DNA of 64,000 nucleotides from Ilumatobacter sp. (GTDB taxonomy: Bacteria; Actinomycetota; Acidimicrobiia; Acidimicrobiales; Ilumatobacteraceae): contig REDU01000060.1 in NCBI GenBank assembly GCA_007693335.1, positions 1 to 64,000 of the forward strand. Reading direction: 5' to 3'. Shown here piece by piece: positions 1 to 7,138 of the stretch (its first letter is position 1; every line of letters starts with the position of its first letter). The translations under genes and the position numbers were made by a program. The notes beneath the pieces are model-generated. The model searched no databases. It had not been told where the DNA came from and was given only the letters and a program-made list of their open reading frames with translations.

Positions 1-602
1 TGGAGATCATCCCGGTGCACCGTTCCGACGGTTCGGGCACCACGTCGGTGTTCACGACCTACCTCGACTGGGCCGTCGGTGACGGTTCGGGCGACTTCGA
101 GGGTGTCGAGGGCTCCAACTGGCCACTCGGCAACGGCACCGAGGTCCAGTGGGTGGCCGGCACGATCGGCGGCCAGGGCAACGAGGGCGTCACCGCCGGC
201 ATCGAGCAGAACCCGGGCGGTCTCGGCTACGTCAACCAGGCGTACGCCCTGATCAACCAGCTGCCCACCGCTGCGGTCATCAACTCCGACGGCAACGCCG
301 TACAAGCCACCATCGAGGCCACCACCGAGGCCCTCGAGGTGCTCGAGGTTCCCGACACCTACCAGTTCGACATCCTCGGTGTCGGCGGCGACGGGTTCCC
401 GATCACCGGCGCCGTGTGGACCTTCTTCTACGAGTGTGGCTACGAGGAGAACACCAAGAACATGCTCCTCGACTACTGGACCTGGGCGATCGCCAGCGAC
501 ACCGCGATCAACCTGGCCACCGATCTGGGGTACGCACCCCTCGGCTCGGGCCTCCGGGGCCGGGTGCTGGAGACCATCCAGCGCATCGGCATCGAGGACT
601 GA
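1..602 (+). CDS. pstS: Phosphate ABC transporter substrate-binding protein PstS (3' part)
   Basis: This is the C-terminal ~200 residues of PstS; the 5' end lies before the window. PstS binds phosphate outside the membrane and delivers it to PstC/PstA. The reading frame enters at base 3 and reads EIIPVHRSDGSGTT; RSDGSGTT is the phosphate-contacting signature of PstS. Further on it has the GYVNQAYA and FYECGY regions typical of high-GC PstS. A perfect 12-bp hairpin follows the stop before pstC, consistent with separate expression of the abundant binding protein. Identification is secure; only the length is unknown. Confidence 0.95.
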   Translation, partial: EIIPVHRSDGSGTTSVFTTYLDWAVGDGSGDFEGVEGSNWPLGNGTEVQWVAGTIGGQGNEGVTAGIEQNPGGLGYVNQAYALINQLPTAAVINSDGNAVQATIEATTEALEVLEVPDTYQFDILGVGGDGFPITGAVWTFFYECGYEENTKNMLLDYWTWAIASDTAINLATDLGYAPLGSGLRGRVLETIQRIGIED

Positions 603-632
603 ACCAGTCACTCCATACCTGACGTGAGGTGA

Positions 633-660
633 GGGGGTGGCGCCGGCTGGCGCCACCCCC
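633..660 (+). terminator. Intercistronic hairpin between pstS and pstC
   Basis: A perfect 12-bp stem (633-644 with 649-660) and a GGCT loop, followed by TTCTCC. There is no real U-tract. Its place between pstS and pstC suggests a partial terminator or 3' stabiliser that keeps pstS mRNA more abundant than the membrane subunits. Confidence 0.75.
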
Positions 661-709
661 TTCTCCACACCATTCGATCACTCACCCCATCGACGAGGAG
701 GCCATCCCG

Positions 710-1702
710 GTGACGACAACCGATACGCCCGCCCCACCCGGGCCCCAACTCGCCGGACGCGGCCTCGGCCGGTTCGCCGATCGCGCGTTCGCGTTGGTGC
801 TGCTCGGCGCGGGCCTCTCGGTCCTCGTGATCCTCGCCGCCATCGTCATCCGGACCACCGTGGACGCCTGGCCGGTGTTCCAGTACCAGGGCTTCTTCTC
901 GTTCATCACCGGCACCGAGTGGCGCGCTGGATTCTCCCGCAACGAGTTCACCGGCACCTACGGAGCATTCCCGTTCGTGTTCGGCACGTTGTTCGTGGCG
1001 GGGATCGCTCTGGTCTTCGCACTCCCCCTGGCGATCGCCGTGTCCGTCTACATCGTGCACTACGCACCGCTGAAGCTGCGCACGTCGCTCTCGTACGTGG
1101 TCGAGGTGCTGGCCGCCGTGCCGTCGATCATCTTCGGTCTGTGGGGCCTGCTGTGGTTCGTGCCCACGTTCATCCAGCCGGTCTCGAACTGGACCGCCCG
1201 GAACCTCGGCTTCATCCCGTTCCTCGACGGCCCGGTCGCCAACGTCAACTACTTCCACGCCGGCTTCGTGCTGGCGATCATGATCCTGCCGATCATCACG
1301 GCGCTCACCCGGGAGATCATCGCCGCCGCGCCGATCAGCGAACAGGAAGCCGCGTACGGCCTCGGTGCCACCAAGTGGGAGGTCATCCGATCGGTCGTGC
1401 TGCCCCGCAGCTTCTCCGGGATCGTGGGCGCCTCGATGCTCGGGCTCGGCCGGGCGCTGGGTGAGACGATCGCCGTCTTGATGCTGGTGGGTGGCTCGCA
1501 GCGCTACGGCTTCCGTCTGTTCTTCTCCGGCGACACCATGGCCGCCCACATCGCGGCCACCTTCCAGGACGCCGCACCCGAGACGATCACCGCCCTCCTC
1601 GGCATCGGGGTGGTGCTCTTCCTGGTCACCATGGTCGTCAACATGGTGGCCCGCGGCATCGTCTGGAGATTCGGCTTCAAGGCGACGGGAGACGCGATAT
1701 GA
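710..1702 (+). CDS. pstC: Phosphate ABC transporter permease PstC
   Basis: One of two integral membrane subunits of the high-affinity phosphate importer, 330 residues. About six hydrophobic segments are visible, and the EAA loop that contacts the ATPase is present (EQEAAYGLGATKWEV, about residue 215). The GTG at 710 was chosen because GAGGAG lies 9 bases upstream; the more upstream in-frame start would translate the intercistronic hairpin. The stop overlaps the pstA ATG by 4 bases (ATGA), so the two permeases are translationally coupled. Confidence 0.95.
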   Translation: MTTTDTPAPPGPQLAGRGLGRFADRAFALVLLGAGLSVLVILAAIVIRTTVDAWPVFQYQGFFSFITGTEWRAGFSRNEFTGTYGAFPFVFGTLFVAGIALVFALPLAIAVSVYIVHYAPLKLRTSLSYVVEVLAAVPSIIFGLWGLLWFVPTFIQPVSNWTARNLGFIPFLDGPVANVNYFHAGFVLAIMILPIITALTREIIAAAPISEQEAAYGLGATKWEVIRSVVLPRSFSGIVGASMLGLGRALGETIAVLMLVGGSQRYGFRLFFSGDTMAAHIAATFQDAAPETITALLGIGVVLFLVTMVVNMVARGIVWRFGFKATGDAI

Positions 1703-2613
1703 GCCTCACCACCGACCCGACCCTCGAACGACCCGAGGTCAAGCCTCTGCGGATGAAGCAGGGAAACGCCCGGCGCCGACAGAACAGCGATCGCGTCCTG
1801 CGGGTGATCTTGACGTTCCTGATGGTGGTCGCGTCGATCCCGCTGTTCCTGATCATGTACCAGGTCATCCAACGCGGCGCGGGCGTGATCAGTTGGGAGT
1901 TCCTCACCGCTCGCGAGTTCCCCCCGGCCCGCGAGGGTGGGGGCTACGCCGCCGGCTTCGTCGGCACCGGCATCATGGTGACGTGGGCGGCGCTGATGGC
2001 CGTGCCCACCGGCATCCTGGCCGCGGTCTACCTCGTGGAGGTCGGTCGCGGCCCGCTCGCTGCGGCCATCCGCTTCTTCACCGACGTGATGACCGGCATC
2101 CCCTCGGTGTTCGTGGGTCTCGCCATCTACTTCCTGATCATCGCCAACACCGGGTTCACGTTCGGTGCCTTCCCGGGTGCACTCGCCCTCGGCGTGATCA
2201 TGCTGCCGATCGTGGTCCGGTCGTCGGAGGAGATCCTGCGCACGGTGCCCGACGAACTCCGCCAGGGATCCCTGGCCATGGGCGCGCGCCGTTGGCAGAC
2301 GACCATGAAGGTGGTGCTCCCTGCCGCCGCCCCCGGCCTCACCACCGGCGCCATGCTGGCCGTGGCCCGTGCCGCCGGCGAGACCGCACCACTCATCCTC
2401 ACGGCGTTCGGCAACATCAACATCATCACCGATCTGTTCAACGTGGCCATCGGCGCCGTCCCGCTCCAGATCTACAACGGCGCCCGGCAGCCGTTCGCCC
2501 CCGGCATCGAGCGGGCGTGGGGCGGGGCGCTGTGCCTCCTGGTGCTCGTGCTCACCCTCACGGTGATCGCTCGCTACATCGGCGGCCGCTTCAACAAGAT
2601 CGGTAACCGCTGA
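1699..2613 (+). CDS. pstA: Phosphate ABC transporter permease PstA
   Basis: Second membrane subunit of the phosphate importer, 304 residues with about six membrane segments. The EAA-type loop VPDELRQGSLAMGARRW is at about residue 190 and is followed by KVVLPAAAPGL. Coupled to pstC by a 4-base overlap. In most bacteria pstB (ATPase) and phoU follow directly; here the next features are hairpins and a tRNA on the other strand, so the ATPase must be encoded elsewhere, perhaps upstream of pstS. Confidence 0.96.
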   Translation: MSLTTDPTLERPEVKPLRMKQGNARRRQNSDRVLRVILTFLMVVASIPLFLIMYQVIQRGAGVISWEFLTAREFPPAREGGGYAAGFVGTGIMVTWAALMAVPTGILAAVYLVEVGRGPLAAAIRFFTDVMTGIPSVFVGLAIYFLIIANTGFTFGAFPGALALGVIMLPIVVRSSEEILRTVPDELRQGSLAMGARRWQTTMKVVLPAAAPGLTTGAMLAVARAAGETAPLILTAFGNINIITDLFNVAIGAVPLQIYNGARQPFAPGIERAWGGALCLLVLVLTLTVIARYIGGRFNKIGNR

Positions 2614-2630
2614 CCCCACCGCGAATCCGC

Positions 2631-2688
2631 TCTGGGCTGTGGTTTCGTGAACCTGTTCACGGAGCTGCAGCCCAGACTCGCGTCTGGG
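2631..2688. terminator. Nested and alternative hairpins between convergent pstA and tRNA-Pro
   Basis: An outer perfect 9-bp stem (2631-2639 with 2668-2676) encloses an inner stem (2646-2651 with 2656-2661). A third 7-bp hairpin, 2671-2677 with 2682-2688, reuses the outer 3' arm, so the two folds are mutually exclusive. It lies just after pstA and, on the other strand, 48 bases after tRNA-Pro. A bidirectional terminator is the simplest reading; there is no U-tract. Confidence 0.6.
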
Positions 2689-2735
2689 GGTGTGCTCGAC
2701 CGCCGAGCAGGTGTGCGGACCCACCGAGTGGGCCC

Positions 2736-2813
2736 TGGTCGGGGTGGGGAGATTTGAACTCCCGGCCTCCACGTCCCGAACGTGGCGCGCTAACCAAGCT
2801 GCGCTACACCCCG
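2736..2813 (-). tRNA. tRNA-Pro (anticodon CGG)
   Basis: The minus strand folds into a full cloverleaf: 7-bp acceptor (2807-2813 with 2740-2746), D stem GCGC, 5-bp anticodon stem CCACG/CGTGG around loop TTCGGGA (anticodon CGG), and T arm GGGAG-TTCAAAT-CTCCC. The discriminator is A and the CCA end is encoded (2736-2738). A -10-like TAGCAT at 2825-2830 lies 11 bases upstream of the mature 5' end and overlaps the stop codon of the preceding receiver gene. Confidence 0.95.
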
Positions 2814-2827
2814 TAGCGGGCCCGATG

Positions 2828-3301
2828 CTATCCGGCCGGGACGGCTTCTTCCTCGGCGGCCCCGGCGTCGTCGGACACATCAGCGGGGTCCGGATCGGGT
2901 GTGACCGCAGGGCTGGGCACGCCCTCGGTGAAGGTCCCGCCGGCAACCACGGCTGCCGCCGCACGGGCGAGACGCAGTGAGTCGAGCGGCTTCACCAGCC
3001 ACCCCTCGGCACCGGATCGGCGGGCGAGGTGCACGTCGGCCACCCGGTCGAGCAGCATCAGCACCCGCACGTGCGGGAGCGCACCCGACGACTCGTCGAG
3101 ACGCAACGCCATCGTGACCGCCATGGCCCCCATCGAGCCGATCTGCAGGTCGAGGACGGCGAGATCGGGCGTACGTTGCTCGACCACGTCGGTCACCACC
3201 CGCCCTTCACGGCAGACGGTGAACGAGGTGTCGGGTCCGCCGAGGGCGGCGGTGACCTCGTCGACGATCCAATCGGCATCGGTGGCGAGCAGGATGTGCA
3301 C
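2828..3301 (-). CDS. Stand-alone response-regulator receiver-domain protein
   Basis: 157 residues: one CheY-like receiver domain (about 1-120) plus an acidic, Pro/Ala-rich tail of about 35 residues. Visible receiver elements are the N-terminal acidic DAD, the phosphoacceptor Asp in AVLDLQIG (about residue 50) and the Lys-Pro of WLVKPLD (about 105). There is no output domain, so it would act through protein contacts. It lies in the same direction as, and 19 bases downstream of, the two ATPases at 3321-5398, so the three may be one operon. The partner kinase is unknown. Confidence 0.8.
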   Translation of the reverse strand: MHILLATDADWIVDEVTAALGGPDTSFTVCREGRVVTDVVEQRTPDLAVLDLQIGSMGAMAVTMALRLDESSGALPHVRVLMLLDRVADVHLARRSGAEGWLVKPLDSLRLARAAAAVVAGGTFTEGVPSPAVTPDPDPADVSDDAGAAEEEAVPAG

Positions 3302-3320
3302 GACAGCGACGTTACCCGGG

Positions 3321-4424
3321 TCACCCGGGTCCGGTCAGATGGGAGCCGATCTCGGCGAGTGAGGCGAGGTCGTGCACATCGCCGTCCAGCAACGGGACCT
3401 CCAGCAGCGGCGCGTCGCCGAGACGCTCGACCAGGGGGCCGAGTTCGGCGTGCTCACGCTCGGCCACGAGTCGCAGCTCGGCCACATTGGCCCAGAGTGC
3501 GGCCACCGCGGCCTGACCGTCGGCGGCACATCGCGACGCCTCGTCGGCCGCCTGGGCGGCGTCGCCCGTCCCGAAGCGGGGGTGCGCCCGGTTCACCACC
3601 GCGGCCGCCACCTCGAGCCCCTGCTCGACCAGCTGATCGGCGAACCACACCGCCTCGGTGACCGTGTCGCGGCGCGGCGACGCCACCAGCACGAATCGGG
3701 TGTCGGGCGAGTGCAACACCGCCATGACATCCTCGGCCCGTTCGCGGAACCCGACCTCCATCCCCGAGAACGCCTGGAAGAACGCCACGGCATCGGCCAG
3801 CACATCGGAGCCGACCACCTTGCCGATCGCCCGCAGGATCGGCTGGGCCGCCGTGTTCAACACGCGCAGCCCACCGCGGGCCGGCAGCATCAGCAACCGG
3901 AACGCCCGGTGCTCGAGGAACCGGGCGAGCACGCCGGGCGCCTCGAGGAAGTCGAGTGCGTTGCGGCTCGGCGGGGTGTCGACCACCACCAGGTCGAAGC
4001 GGGGGTCGTCGTGGAGCTGGTGCAGGGCCTCTGACGCCATGTACTCCTGGGTGCCGCTGAGCGTCCCGGCGATGTTCTGGTAGAAGCGGTTCTCGACGAT
4101 GCGGTCGGCCTGCTCGTCGCTGCCGGCGTTGGCGCGCACGACCGACTCGAACATGGCGCTCGTGTCGAGCATCATCGCCCAGAGCTCTCCCGACACGTCG
4201 GGCAGCTCGACCCGGGTCGGGGTGTCGGCCAGCCCGCCCGGGAGCCCGAGCGCATCGGCCAGGCGTCGCGCCGGATCGATCGTCACCACGACCGCCCGTC
4301 GGCCGGCACGTGCCGCCTCCAGCCCCAGCACCGCTGCCGTCGTGGTCTTGCCGACGCCGCCGGATCCACAGCACACCACCACCGACGCGTCGTCGAGGGC
4401 GCCACCGAGCAGCGGGGCGCTCAC
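3321..4424 (-). CDS. Get3/ArsA-like P-loop ATPase, second of a pair (Rv3680-like)
   Basis: A 367-residue ATPase of the SIMIBI class related to ArsA/Get3. The P-loop GSGGVGKTTT is at about residues 19-28, switch regions are TIDPAR and VVVDTPPS. The usual intradimer signature lysine of the deviant Walker A (GKGGVGKT) is replaced by Ser, so it may depend on its partner for a complete active site. The GTG at 4424 overlaps the upstream gene's stop (GTGA). Mycobacteria carry a comparable adjacent pair, Rv3679-Rv3680, near a WhiB gene, as here. Not an arsenite pump: no ArsB is adjacent. Confidence 0.82.
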   Translation of the reverse strand: MSAPLLGGALDDASVVVCCGSGGVGKTTTAAVLGLEAARAGRRAVVVTIDPARRLADALGLPGGLADTPTRVELPDVSGELWAMMLDTSAMFESVVRANAGSDEQADRIVENRFYQNIAGTLSGTQEYMASEALHQLHDDPRFDLVVVDTPPSRNALDFLEAPGVLARFLEHRAFRLLMLPARGGLRVLNTAAQPILRAIGKVVGSDVLADAVAFFQAFSGMEVGFRERAEDVMAVLHSPDTRFVLVASPRRDTVTEAVWFADQLVEQGLEVAAAVVNRAHPRFGTGDAAQAADEASRCAADGQAAVAALWANVAELRLVAEREHAELGPLVERLGDAPLLEVPLLDGDVHDLASLAEIGSHLTGPG

Positions 4425-5398
4425 GTCGGGTCCGCCCCGTCGACGAGTCGCGATGCCAGCTCGTCGATGTCGATCGCCGACAACCCCGCCACGCCCAGGG
4501 CCGGGAGATGCACCTGAGCCAGCGGCAGCTCCGCGGCCAACCGTTCGATCTCGCTGCGCTCCATCGAGCGCCGGGAGCGGCGGAAGCGGGCGGCCGCCAG
4601 GAGCACCCCGACATCGTGCGACCCGACATCGTGCGGCCCGACGCCCGCCGCGAGGGCCGCGAGCACCTCGTGGTCGTCGGGGTCGGGGGGTTCGACGCCG
4701 AGGTCCACACCGTTGACGATCACCGGTCCGAGCTGCACCCCGACCTGGTCCTCGAGCGCGAACGCCGTCTCGATCGCCTCGTTCACCGGGGTGGTCTCGG
4801 GGATCGTCACGAGTACCACCTGGCACCGCTCGGCGTCGCGGAGCAGCTCGAGCACATCGGTGGCCTGGGCCCGCACCGGGCCACCCCGTATCGCGTCGAG
4901 CATCCCGCTGGCCGAGGTGAGGAAGGTGATGGCGTGTCCGGCGGCGGGACCGTCCACCACGATCAGATCCCAGTCGCCCGACCGTTCGAGCTGCTTGATC
5001 TTGCCGAGCACCACGATGTCGTCGATACCAGGGGCGGCGGTGCCGACCACGTCGATCACCCCCGTGGCCGACAGGCGTTTGGCGATGCGTCCGAATCCGT
5101 GCTCACGCAGGTACTCGTCGAGGGCATCGGGCGCCGAGATCGCCACGACCTCGATCGCCGGCGCGTCGTCGCTGCCACGTTCGTCACCGGCACGTCCGTC
5201 ACCCGTGACCAGCTCGGCCAGGGTGGGCTTGCCGTCGAGCTCGACCACGAGCACCCGAAGTCCGCGACGGGCTGCGGCTCGCGCCAGAACAGCCGTTACC
5301 GTGGTCTTGCCGACACCCCCCTTGCCGGCCACCACCACGACCCGTGATGCGGTCAACGACGCGACAGCATCCGTGGCCGACACGGCCAACTGATTCAC
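4421..5398 (-). CDS. Get3/ArsA-like P-loop ATPase, first of a pair (Rv3679-like)
   Basis: 325 residues with an intact deviant Walker A, GKGGVGKTTV, at about residues 25-34, then VVELDGKPTL and DLIVVDGPAAGH (switch II). It is probably the partner of the ATPase that overlaps its stop codon. The GTG start at 5398 is taken because the protein then begins directly before the beta-strand leading to the P-loop; upstream sequence in frame is Arg/Pro-rich shadow. Its start is only 17 bases from the divergent NfeD start. A short direct repeat (4609-4641) encodes GPHDVGSHDVG near the C-terminus. Confidence 0.82.
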   Translation of the reverse strand: MNQLAVSATDAVASLTASRVVVVAGKGGVGKTTVTAVLARAAARRGLRVLVVELDGKPTLAELVTGDGRAGDERGSDDAPAIEVVAISAPDALDEYLREHGFGRIAKRLSATGVIDVVGTAAPGIDDIVVLGKIKQLERSGDWDLIVVDGPAAGHAITFLTSASGMLDAIRGGPVRAQATDVLELLRDAERCQVVLVTIPETTPVNEAIETAFALEDQVGVQLGPVIVNGVDLGVEPPDPDDHEVLAALAAGVGPHDVGSHDVGVLLAAARFRRSRRSMERSEIERLAAELPLAQVHLPALGVAGLSAIDIDELASRLVDGADPT

Positions 5399-5415
5399 GC
5401 TTTCCGGAGGCACCT

Positions 5416-6813
5416 GTGCGCAGACTAGCGATCGCCCTGCTCTGCTCCGCCGCGCTGGCGGGGTTCGCTGGATCCGCGAGCGCCCAGACCGACGCCGGCC
5501 AGACCGACGCCGGCCAGACCGACGCCGGCCAGGGCGGGGCCGAGGCGGGGCCCGCACCCGTCGACGTGCTGCAGGTGGACGGACTCCTCGGCGCCATCCT
5601 GGTCGACGAGATCCACGAGGCCATCGACCGCGCCGTCACGCAGGGCTCGCAGGCGCTGATCCTCCAGGTCGATTCGCAGGGGGCGGTGGTCGACACCGAC
5701 GACATGGTGGCGCTCCTGCAGCGCATCGCCGACTCGCCCGTCACGATCGGCATCTGGGTGGGTCCCTCCGGTGCCCGCCTCTACGGGCAGTCGGCCCAGA
5801 TGCTCGGCGTGGCCGATGTCACCGGCATGGCTCCCGGAGCCCGGGTCGGCCACACCGGACCGCTGCTGCAGCTCCCCGATGCCACCGTCGACTTCGGCGA
5901 CGCCGCCGCCGAGATCCGGAACCGGTCGGTCGGGCTGTCCGAGGCTCGCGAGCTCGGCGTGTTCCGCCAGCGCATCTCCGACCAGGGCATCGCCACCATC
6001 GTGAACATGGTGGATGCCCTCGACGGGTACGAGAAGGACGGCGTGGTCCTCGAGACCACGGTCGAGACCGTGACCGACGAGGGCACCGTGCAGCGCGACA
6101 CCGTGGCCACCGTGCGGTTCGCCAAGCTCGGCCTGGTCGACCAGCTGTTCCACACCGTGGCGAGCCCCCCGGTGGCATACCTGCTGCTGCTCATCGGGAT
6201 GGCGCTGCTCGTGTTCGAGTTCTACACCGCCGGCATCGGCATCGCCGGTGTGGTGGGCGCCGGTTCGCTCGTGCTCGCGGCCTCCGGATTGGCGGCGCTC
6301 CCGACGCGGTGGTGGGCGGTCGCGCTGCTCGTGCTCGCGATGGTCGCGTTCGCGGTCGATGTCCAGGTGGGGCTCCCACGGGTGTGGACCGGGGTGGGCG
6401 TGGTGCTCACCATCGTCGGCAGCTGGTGGCTGTTCGAACCGCTCCCCGGTGTGTCGCTGCGCCCCTCGTGGATCACGCTCATCGCCGGCATCGGCGGCGT
6501 CATGCTCGCCTTCATCGTCGGCATGCCGTCGATGGTCCGCACCCGCTTCGCCACCCCCACGATCGGACGCGAGTGGATGATCGGCGAGTTCGGCACGGCC
6601 GTCGAACGCATCGGCCCGGAGGGCATCGTGGAGGTGCGCGAGGCGCAATGGCGGGCCCGCACCAACCGCGCAACACCCGTCGAGGCGGGAGCGCAGGTGC
6701 GAGTGGCCGCCATCGACGGCGTCACCCTCGAGGTCGAGCCGCTCGAGGGTGCAGCCCGCGACTACCGCGAGATGCGAGATCGCGGGGAGGGCTCCGGAGA
6801 ATCCGCGAACTGA
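5416..6813 (+). CDS. NfeD family membrane protein (ClpP-class serine-protease-like, NfeD1b type)
   Basis: 465 residues. A signal peptide ending ASA is at residues 1-24, then a ClpP/crotonase-like domain (about 45-230), four to five membrane segments (about 255-380) and a C-terminal OB-like NfeD domain (about 400-465, beginning EWMIGEFGTAV). NfeD proteins work with stomatins in membrane quality control. The serine-protease region reads GPSGARLYGQSAQ; no clear catalytic lysine is visible, so activity is uncertain. GGAGG lies 5 bases before the GTG at 5416. Three exact 15-bp repeats (5487-5531) encode QTDAG after the signal peptide. Confidence 0.85.
   Translation: MRRLAIALLCSAALAGFAGSASAQTDAGQTDAGQTDAGQGGAEAGPAPVDVLQVDGLLGAILVDEIHEAIDRAVTQGSQALILQVDSQGAVVDTDDMVALLQRIADSPVTIGIWVGPSGARLYGQSAQMLGVADVTGMAPGARVGHTGPLLQLPDATVDFGDAAAEIRNRSVGLSEARELGVFRQRISDQGIATIVNMVDALDGYEKDGVVLETTVETVTDEGTVQRDTVATVRFAKLGLVDQLFHTVASPPVAYLLLLIGMALLVFEFYTAGIGIAGVVGAGSLVLAASGLAALPTRWWAVALLVLAMVAFAVDVQVGLPRVWTGVGVVLTIVGSWWLFEPLPGVSLRPSWITLIAGIGGVMLAFIVGMPSMVRTRFATPTIGREWMIGEFGTAVERIGPEGIVEVREAQWRARTNRATPVEAGAQVRVAAIDGVTLEVEPLEGAARDYREMRDRGEGSGESAN
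5487..5531 (+). repeat. Three tandem 15-bp repeats inside the NfeD gene
   Basis: Three copies of a 15-base unit encoding QTDAG just after the predicted signal peptidase site. Copy-number change would keep the frame and only alter linker length. Confidence 0.85.
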
Positions 6814-6816
6814 CCC

Positions 6817-6846
6817 TTGCGGACCCGGGCCGACTGCGCCTACTTT
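6817..6846 (+). promoter_or_regulatory. Promoter of whiB (leaderless)
   Basis: A -35 TTGCGG (6817-6822), 18-base spacer and -10 TACTTT (6841-6846) end 9 bases before the ATG at 6856. The in-frame TTG at 6817 is therefore promoter sequence, not a start codon. Confidence 0.65.
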
Positions 6847-6855
6847 CGGCAGCAG

Positions 6856-7128
6856 ATGAAGCGCACCGACCCCCCGGTGGCAGCTGATCGACTCGACTGG
6901 CATCACGACGCCGCCTGTCGGGGCGAGTTGGCCGCCGCTTTCTACCCCCCACTCCGACCCGAATCGAAGTCCGAGCGGGTCGAGCGCGAGCGTGAGGCGA
7001 AGTCGGTCTGTCGTTCGTGCCCGGTCCGCACCGAATGCCTCGACCATGCCGTCCGCCACGACGAGCGGTACGGCATCTGGGGCGGGCTCACCGACGTCGA
7101 ACGTCGGCACCTCCCCCGCAGCGCCTGA
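6856..7128 (+). CDS. WhiB-family iron-sulfur transcription factor
   Basis: 90 residues. WhiB proteins bind a 4Fe-4S cluster through four cysteines and control transcription with the primary sigma factor. All four cysteines are present: Cys in DAACRGE, then CRSC and TEC, followed by the G-I-W-G-G turn. There is no AT-hook, unlike the WhiB7-like protein at 38387-38788. The ATG at 6856 follows a promoter at leaderless spacing. A WhiB gene near the ATPase pair is also seen in mycobacteria (WhiB4 by Rv3679-Rv3680), but subtype cannot be settled from sequence alone. Confidence 0.92.
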   Translation: MKRTDPPVAADRLDWHHDAACRGELAAAFYPPLRPESKSERVEREREAKSVCRSCPVRTECLDHAVRHDERYGIWGGLTDVERRHLPRSA

Positions 7129-7138
7129 ACCGGCACGA

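Noticed and set aside
3321-5398. Reading the ArsA-like ATPases as part of an arsenite pump
   Set aside because: They are 8 kb from the ars operon, next to unrelated genes, and pair like mycobacterial Rv3679-Rv3680; the arsenic locus uses Acr3, which needs no ATPase.
6817-6855. TTG start for whiB giving 13 extra residues
   Set aside because: The TTG is the -35 hexamer of a promoter whose -10 lies before the ATG at 6856.
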